Below are positions 59,052 to 64,000 of a DNA stretch of 64,000 bases, piece after piece. A model generated the notes under the pieces. The model was not told the origin of the DNA. It saw nothing but the letters and a program-made list of their open reading frames with translations, and ran no database searches. Origin of the DNA: Burkholderia contaminans (GTDB lineage Bacteria > Pseudomonadota > Gammaproteobacteria > Burkholderiales > Burkholderiaceae); assembly GCF_029633825.1 (NCBI RefSeq), contig NZ_CP090640.1, positions 2,294,001 through 2,358,000 on the forward strand. The letters are read 5' to 3'. How positions within the stretch are numbered: the stretch's first letter is position 1; every line of letters begins with the position of its first letter. The position numbers were made by a program, and so were the translations under genes.

Positions 59052-59534
59052 GTGAGCCATGAATCGTCCTCGATACCGGCCGGCGCGCCGGGCCGGCGGC
59101 CGCGCGACGAACGAAGCGTGTGCCGCGCATGCGCGAGCCGCGGCTTCACGTTGCTCGAACTGCTTGTCGTGATGGTCATCATCGGGTTGCTGGCGGGGCT
59201 CGTCGCGCCACGGTATTTCGAACAGGTCGGCAAGTCGAACGTGAAGGTCGCGCGCGCGCAGATCGTGTCGCTCGGCCAGGCACTGGATCAATACCGGCTC
59301 GACGTCGGTTCGTATCCGACCACCGAGGAAGGGCTCGATGCGCTCGTGAACAAGCCGCAAAGCGCATCGCGGTGGAGCGGCCCGTATCTGCAGAAGGCCG
59401 TCCCGGTGGATCCGTGGGATCGGCCCTATCAGTATCGTTCACCGGGCGAACACGGCGACTACGACCTGTATTCGCTCGGCAAGGACGGACGCGGGGGCGG
59501 TACCGGCGAGAACGTGACGATCTCGTCGTGGTAG
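59052..59534 (+). CDS. gspG: Type II secretion-like major pseudopilin GspG
   Basis: A 160-residue pseudopilin precursor. Prepilin peptidase site SRG^FTLLE: glycine 31, phenylalanine 32 at +1, glutamate at +5, followed by the hydrophobic helix LLVVMVIIGLLAGLVAP. The C-terminal DRPYQYRSPGEHGDYDLYSL and GKDGRGGG match the calcium-binding end of GspG. GGGAGGAAA precedes the GTG at 59052. That gives a 31-residue leader, longer than usual; a GTG at 59118 would give a more normal leader but lacks a good ribosome site. First gene of the assembly operon. Confidence 0.9.
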   Translation: MSHESSSIPAGAPGRRPRDERSVCRACASRGFTLLELLVVMVIIGLLAGLVAPRYFEQVGKSNVKVARAQIVSLGQALDQYRLDVGSYPTTEEGLDALVNKPQSASRWSGPYLQKAVPVDPWDRPYQYRSPGEHGDYDLYSLGKDGRGGGTGENVTISSW

Positions 59535-59581
59535 GGGCGCGGTCATTGTGCGTGGCGTGAGCCGCCGCAAGGAGAGTCGAC

Positions 59582-60784
59582 GTGAAATTCGTGCTGCGGG
59601 TATTCGATACGAGCGGTTCGGTGCAGACGCTGCGGATCGACAGCGATTCGCCGTCGAACGCCGCATCGCTCGCTCGCGCGCGCGGCCTGCGCGTCGTGTC
59701 GGTCAGCGCGGACGCCGCGCGGCAGCGGCGCGGCGCGAACCGGTTCGGAATGCCGCGTGCGCGCTTCGACGTCGACATGTTCGCGCGTGAGCTGGCGGCG
59801 CTGCTCGATGCGGGTGTCGGCCTCGTCGACGCATTGCGCACGCTCGGCGGCAGCACCCGGCGCGAAGCGTCCGTACAGGTGTATCACGACCTGCTGCGGC
59901 ATCTCGAGGAAGGGCAGGCGCTGTCGATGGCGCTCGAGCACGCGAGCCCGATCTTTCCGCCGGTGCTGGTGGCGTGCGTGAAGGCGAGCGAGCAGACCGG
60001 CGGACTGGCCGACAGCCTCACGCGCTATTCGGTCAACAGCGCGACGCTGCGGGAACTGCGCGCACGCGTCGTGTCGGCGGCGATCTACCCGACGGTGCTG
60101 CTGTTCGTCGGCGCGGCCGTCGTGCTGTTCCTGCTCGGCTTCGTGGTGCCACGGTTCGCCACGCTCCTCGAACACAGCGGGCGCGAACTGCCGCTGATGT
60201 CCCGGCTGCTGATGGCGTGGGGCGGCATGGTGCATGCGCACGGCACCGGGCTGGCCGTCGGCCTGGCCGTGCTGGCGGTCGCCGCCGGCATCGCGCTGCG
60301 GCGGCCGGCCCTGCGGATCTGGCTCGCCGATCGCCTGCTGGCGCTGCCCGGCATCGGGCAACACTTCCGCGTGTTCCGCCAGTCGCAGTTCTATCGCACG
60401 ACCGCGATGCTGGTCGACGGCGGGATTCCCGCGATTCGCGCGTTCGACCTCGCGCGCGGCCTGGTGGGCCGTGCCGATCAGGCCGCGCTCGCAGCCGCGC
60501 TTCAGCAGATCCGCAACGGCGCGAAGATGTCCGATGCGTTCCAGCAGGCCGGCCTCGCGGACGCGATCGGCTATCGCCTGCTGACGGTGGCCGAAAAGAC
60601 CGGCGCGCTCGGGCCCGTCCTCGACCGGATCGCCGCATTCCAGGAAGCGCAGGTTTCGCGCACGATCGACCTGATCTCGCGACTGATCGAACCCGCGATG
60701 ATGATCGTGATCGGCGTGGTGATCGGCGGCATCGTCGTGTTGATGTACATGCCGATCTTCGAGATCGCGTCGAGCATTCAGTAG
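59582..60784 (+). CDS. gspF: Type II secretion/type IV pilus-like inner-membrane platform protein GspF
   Basis: A 400-residue GspF/PilC family protein. Two homologous cytoplasmic domains (FARELAALLDAGVGLVDALR; YRTTAMLVDGGIPAIRAFDL) alternate with three membrane segments, and the protein ends YMPIFEIASSIQ. GTG start with AAGGAGAG upstream. It is the inner-membrane platform on which the ATPase acts to add pseudopilin subunits. Confidence 0.92.
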   Translation: MKFVLRVFDTSGSVQTLRIDSDSPSNAASLARARGLRVVSVSADAARQRRGANRFGMPRARFDVDMFARELAALLDAGVGLVDALRTLGGSTRREASVQVYHDLLRHLEEGQALSMALEHASPIFPPVLVACVKASEQTGGLADSLTRYSVNSATLRELRARVVSAAIYPTVLLFVGAAVVLFLLGFVVPRFATLLEHSGRELPLMSRLLMAWGGMVHAHGTGLAVGLAVLAVAAGIALRRPALRIWLADRLLALPGIGQHFRVFRQSQFYRTTAMLVDGGIPAIRAFDLARGLVGRADQAALAAALQQIRNGAKMSDAFQQAGLADAIGYRLLTVAEKTGALGPVLDRIAAFQEAQVSRTIDLISRLIEPAMMIVIGVVIGGIVVLMYMPIFEIASSIQ

Positions 60785-60802
60785 GCCGCCCCGGAGACTC
60801 GC

Positions 60803-62530
60803 ATGGACACCGTCACTTCTCCCGTCGATCCCGATCCCGACGCGGATGCCGGCCGGCGCGACCTGCGCGACCTGCTTCGCACGCTCGGCGAGCGCCACGG
60901 GTCCGGCATTCGCGCGCTCGAGGCGTTGACGGCGCACACGGCGCTCGGCGCGGACGAAATCCGCGAGCGGCTCGCCATGCAGTTCAGGATGAAGCCGATC
61001 GGCATACGCGAGCTGAACCGCCTGGAGCCGGATTTCGAGCTCGTGCCGTTCGTCGAGGCGATGGCGCGTCTCTGCGTGTGCCTGCGCGATCCCGACAGCG
61101 GCGCGCTGCTGTTCGCGGTCGCCGATCCGCTCGATGCCCGCACGCGCGGCTGGGTCGAACACCGGATGCGCGCGCATCCGACGCTGCCGTACCGATGGGC
61201 GCTCGCGAGCGCGGGCGACCTGAGTGCTTATCTTGCGGTGCGCGAGAAGGACATCCGCGCGATGGATTCGCTCGCGTTCGACGACCCGATCCAGTGCGCG
61301 CCCGATCCGGCGTCGCTCGCGTTGACGCTGCAGGGCATCAGCAGCGACGACAGCCCGGTGGTGCGCCTGCTCAATTCGACGATCTACGATGCGCTCAAGA
61401 TGCTGGCGAGCGATATCCACCTCGAATGCAGGGCGGCCGGCTTGATGATCAAGTGCCGCGTCGACGGCGTGCTCACGGTGGTGGGGCGCGTGGAGGGGCG
61501 CGACGTCGCGGATCAGGTGCTGTCGCGCGTGAAGGTGATTTCCGAACTCGACATCGCGGAGCGCCGCATCCCGCAGGACGGGCGCTTCAAGGCGATGTAC
61601 GCGGGACGCGAAATCGATTTCCGCGTGTCGATCATGCCGAATCAGTTCGGCGAGGATGCCGTGTTGCGGATTCTCGACCGCTATCAGCTCTCCCAGGCGT
61701 CGGGCGGCCTGACGCTCGAGGCGCTCGGGTTCCAGCCGGCCGACACGCGCTTCATGCGCTCGGTCGCGTCGATGCCGTACGGCATGCTGCTCGTCACGGG
61801 GCCGACCGGCAGCGGCAAGACCACGACGCTTTACGCGATCCTCACCGAAATCAACAACGGGCTCGAGAAGATCGTGACGATCGAGGATCCGGTCGAGTAC
61901 CAGCTGGGCGAGATCCTGCAGATTCCGGTCAACGAGGCGAAGGGCCTGACGTTCGCGCGCGGCTTGCGTTCGATCCTGCGGCACGACCCGGACAAGATCA
62001 TGGTCGGCGAGATCCGCGATCCCGAAACCGCACAGATCGCGGTGCAGGCGGCGCTGACCGGCCACCAGGTATTTACCACCGTGCACGCGAACAACGTGTT
62101 CGACGTGATCGGCCGCTTCACGAACATGGAGGTCGATCCGTACAGCTTCGTATCGGCGCTGAACGGCGTCATCGCGCAGCGGCTGCTGCGCCAGTGCTGC
62201 ACGGACTGTCTCGACGAGGACACGGTGGACGCGGATGCGCTCGCCCGTTCGGGCATCGACCCGGATACGGCCGGCAGCTACCTGTTTCGACGCGGCACCG
62301 GGTGCGCGATGTGCCGCGGCAGCGGCTATCGCGGCCGGCGGGCGATCGCGGAGGCGCTGCGCATGAACGACGAACTGCGGCAACTGTTGTCCGAGCGCGC
62401 GCCGCTCGGGCACATCAAGGCCGCGGCGCTGCGCTACGGGATGACGACGTTGCGCGCGTCGGCGCTCGACCTGGTCAGGCGCGGCGAAACGACGCTCGAG
62501 GAGATCAATCGTGTCACCATGGTCGAATGA
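60803..62530 (+). CDS. gspE: Type II secretion/type IV pilus-like assembly ATPase GspE
   Basis: A 575-residue secretion ATPase. Walker A GPTGSGKTT is at 333-341, the Asp box in VTIEDPVEYQL, Walker B in IMVGEIRDPETAQ, and the His box in VFTTVHANN. A C-terminal zinc motif pairs CTDC with CAMC. The N-terminal GspE domain (about 1-180) is present. The usual order in Burkholderia gsp clusters is E-F; here it follows F, which sets the operon apart. The next gene starts inside its end. Confidence 0.93.
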   Translation: MDTVTSPVDPDPDADAGRRDLRDLLRTLGERHGSGIRALEALTAHTALGADEIRERLAMQFRMKPIGIRELNRLEPDFELVPFVEAMARLCVCLRDPDSGALLFAVADPLDARTRGWVEHRMRAHPTLPYRWALASAGDLSAYLAVREKDIRAMDSLAFDDPIQCAPDPASLALTLQGISSDDSPVVRLLNSTIYDALKMLASDIHLECRAAGLMIKCRVDGVLTVVGRVEGRDVADQVLSRVKVISELDIAERRIPQDGRFKAMYAGREIDFRVSIMPNQFGEDAVLRILDRYQLSQASGGLTLEALGFQPADTRFMRSVASMPYGMLLVTGPTGSGKTTTLYAILTEINNGLEKIVTIEDPVEYQLGEILQIPVNEAKGLTFARGLRSILRHDPDKIMVGEIRDPETAQIAVQAALTGHQVFTTVHANNVFDVIGRFTNMEVDPYSFVSALNGVIAQRLLRQCCTDCLDEDTVDADALARSGIDPDTAGSYLFRRGTGCAMCRGSGYRGRRAIAEALRMNDELRQLLSERAPLGHIKAAALRYGMTTLRASALDLVRRGETTLEEINRVTMVE

Positions 62531-63386
62531 TCGTCTTGCCGTCGGTGTCGGGACGCGCGAGATCGCCGTCGGCATCCGCACGCGCGCACCGTGGCGGCCG
62601 GACCGGCGCGGGTTCGCCGCCGATCCGCTCAGCGTCGCCATTCCCGATGAGCAGTTCGGCAGCGAGACGGGGATGCTCGATGCGCTGCGCGCCGCGCTGG
62701 CCGCGACGCACGATGCCGATGCCGATGCCGGCGCGAAGCGCGCGCCGGTGCGCGGCGGCGCGCATGTCGTGCTCGACGATTTCTGGTGTTGCCATGCGAT
62801 CCTGCGCGGAGACTTCCGCGCGCTGCACGCACGCGAGCTGGAGGAAATCGCACTCGCGCATTTCTCCGACACGTACGGCGTCGCCGCGGAGTCGCTGGTT
62901 GCGCGCTTCGACGTGCGGCGCGGTGGCCGTGTGCTCTTTGCCAGCGCGCTGCCGCGCACGCTGTACGACGGCATCCTCGGTGCCGGTGCATCCGGCGACG
63001 TGCCGATCCGCTGCCTGCGCGCGGCCCTTCCGGAGACGCTCAACCGGTTCGCGGTGAAGCCGGACGGCGATGCGATGCTGCTCGTCGTCGACGAGACGCT
63101 GCTGCAAGCGGTCATGATCGAGCGCGGCGAGTGGGCCGCGTACGACACGCAGCGCCTCTTTCCGGGCGAGTCCGGCGACGCGTCGCGACTCGCCGAGCTC
63201 GCCGAGCAGCTGTTCGAGCGTTCGGCGATGCGCACGGGCCTGAAGCCCGACGCCTGCAAGGTCTATCTGTCCGGCGCCGACATCGACGTTGCGCCGTTCG
63301 ACGCGCGTTTCGCCGCGGTCGCGCTGCCGGGCCGCGCGGCGCACGACGGTTCGCCCGCGCGCCGGTTGCTGGAGTACGCGCCATGA
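62511..63386 (+). CDS. GspL/PilM-like cytoplasmic assembly protein
   Basis: A 291-residue soluble protein with the start of an actin-like fold (RLAVGVGTREIAVGIRTRAP) and a second half reading AMLLVVDETLLQAVMIERGE. Sequence support is weak, but position after gspE and before a PilN-like gene is that of PilM or the cytoplasmic half of GspL. GTG start with GAGGAGA inside gspE, overlapping it by 20 bases. No membrane segment, so GspL seems split into this gene and the next. Confidence 0.6.
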   Translation: MSPWSNDRLAVGVGTREIAVGIRTRAPWRPDRRGFAADPLSVAIPDEQFGSETGMLDALRAALAATHDADADAGAKRAPVRGGAHVVLDDFWCCHAILRGDFRALHARELEEIALAHFSDTYGVAAESLVARFDVRRGGRVLFASALPRTLYDGILGAGASGDVPIRCLRAALPETLNRFAVKPDGDAMLLVVDETLLQAVMIERGEWAAYDTQRLFPGESGDASRLAELAEQLFERSAMRTGLKPDACKVYLSGADIDVAPFDARFAAVALPGRAAHDGSPARRLLEYAP

Positions 63387-63913
63387 TCCGCACGCTCGAC
63401 ATCGATTTTTGCCGGCGCCGCGCGCGCATCGGCGCCGGCGGAATGATCCTCCTCGGTGTCGCCGCGTTGCTGTGGAGCGCGTGCGCCGTCCGGCTCTGGC
63501 ACACGTACGCGGAAAACGACCGCGTCAGGGAGAGCCTGACGGTCGTCCAGCATCGCATGCTCGCGCAGCAACACGTCGCGAAGCCGCCGCCGGCCGCGGC
63601 CGCCCGGCTTGCGGAAAAGCAGAGCCAGGCCGTGCTGCGCGAGCTGACCGTGCCGTGGCAGACGCTCTTCTCGATCGTCGAGGACTATCCGGGCCATGAC
63701 GTCGCACTGATCGGCATCGACCAGAACCCGGCGCAAGGCCAGATTCGCATCACGGCCGAAGCGAAGGATCCGGACGCGATGATCGCGTACCTGAAGTACT
63801 TGCAGACGAGCGTCGTGCTGCGCGAGGCGACGCTCAACGGTCATCTCGTCGAGGAGAACGTGGCGGGCAAACCGGTGCGTTTCCAGATCACGGCCGTCTG
63901 GAGGAAATCATGA
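63383..63913 (+). CDS. PilN/GspL-C-terminal-like membrane protein
   Basis: A 176-residue bitopic protein. A short cytoplasmic N-terminus is followed by one membrane helix (GGMILLGVAALLWSACAVRL), a short helical stretch and a ferredoxin-like periplasmic domain (DVALIGIDQNPAQGQIRITA, AEAKDPDAMIAYLKYLQTS). This is the layout of PilN and of the C-terminal part of GspL. The start overlaps the previous stop (ATGA) and the stop overlaps the next start. Confidence 0.65.
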   Translation: MIRTLDIDFCRRRARIGAGGMILLGVAALLWSACAVRLWHTYAENDRVRESLTVVQHRMLAQQHVAKPPPAAAARLAEKQSQAVLRELTVPWQTLFSIVEDYPGHDVALIGIDQNPAQGQIRITAEAKDPDAMIAYLKYLQTSVVLREATLNGHLVEENVAGKPVRFQITAVWRKS

Positions 63914-64000
63914 AAGCCGATCGTTTCGCGGACCGCCTGCTCACGCTTCGCTTCGAGTGGCGACGCGCCTTCGGCCTGCCGGGGCTCGCCGGGGTGCTGA
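63910..64000 (+). CDS. Partial gene, probably PilO/GspM-like (runs off the window)
   Basis: Only 30 codons are visible (MKADRFADRLLTLRFEWRRA and ten more). It starts in an ATGA overlap with the PilN-like gene. A PilO or GspM counterpart is expected at this position, but the visible part is too short to prove it. Confidence 0.4.
   Translation, partial: MKADRFADRLLTLRFEWRRAFGLPGLAGVL

Overview
The window looks like a chromosomal segment of a Burkholderia species, probably the B. cepacia complex. The DNA is very GC-rich, the codon use is typical of the genus, the arginine succinyltransferase genes are split into aruF and aruG, and a hairpin-bearing intergenic repeat of a type I recall from Burkholderia genomes is present. 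All functional calls come from reading the translations and motifs; no database search was possible.

Region 1 (1-16386) is an arginine/ornithine uptake and catabolism locus: ABC permeases and ATPase (hisQ, hisM, hisP), an ArgR-like AraC-family activator, the complete arginine succinyltransferase operon (astC, aruF, aruG, astD, astB, astE) and a cationic amino-acid binding protein with a clear terminator. Between the regulator and the ast operon lies a 4.3 kb island (about 3338-7806). It is bounded by a near-identical inverted repeat of about 130 bp and carries four tandem DUF1120 (fimbrial-like) secreted proteins and a decayed IS5-type transposase.

Region 2 (16444-32588) is ordinary accessory chromosome. 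It holds an HDOD protein and a PAS-GGDEF-EAL protein in one operon, a secreted peroxiredoxin, a NAD(P)-binding epimerase-like protein, a NYN-domain protein with OST-HTH and a frameshifted tail, a glyoxalase-fold protein, an MdtABC-like RND efflux operon and an IclR-type regulator.

Region 3 (about 32640-64000, running off the end) is the most interesting part. After a structured intergenic region with palindromes and a candidate small RNA come a multicopper oxidase with all ligands of its blue-copper motif, a second oxidase-like protein that has lost the type-1 copper cysteine, and a 2975-residue secreted protein. That giant combines degenerate cupredoxin domains, Ig-like/SdrD-like and TIG domains, a predicted beta-helix and a glycine-rich hexapeptide repeat. 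They are followed by a small secreted protein, two tandem LolA-fold paralogues, a cytochrome c fused to a periplasmic-binding-protein fold, a Cyc2-like one-heme cytochrome/porin fusion, a diheme c4-like lipoprotein, a CcsB cytochrome c assembly protein and a DUF1269 protein. Then come a lytic transglycosylase, two NarL-type response regulators, a soluble histidine kinase, an SCO1-type copper chaperone and an unusual type II secretion/type IV pilus-like assembly operon (G, F, E, then L/PilM-like, PilN-like and the start of a further gene).

My inference is that Region 3 encodes one system: copper oxidases and a giant secreted scaffold exported by a dedicated secretion machine, wired to the cell through outer-membrane and periplasmic cytochromes, with its own copper delivery, haem attachment and regulators. 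Oxidation of an extracellular substrate (a metal such as Mn(II), or a phenolic compound) is the best guess, but the substrate cannot be read from the sequence.
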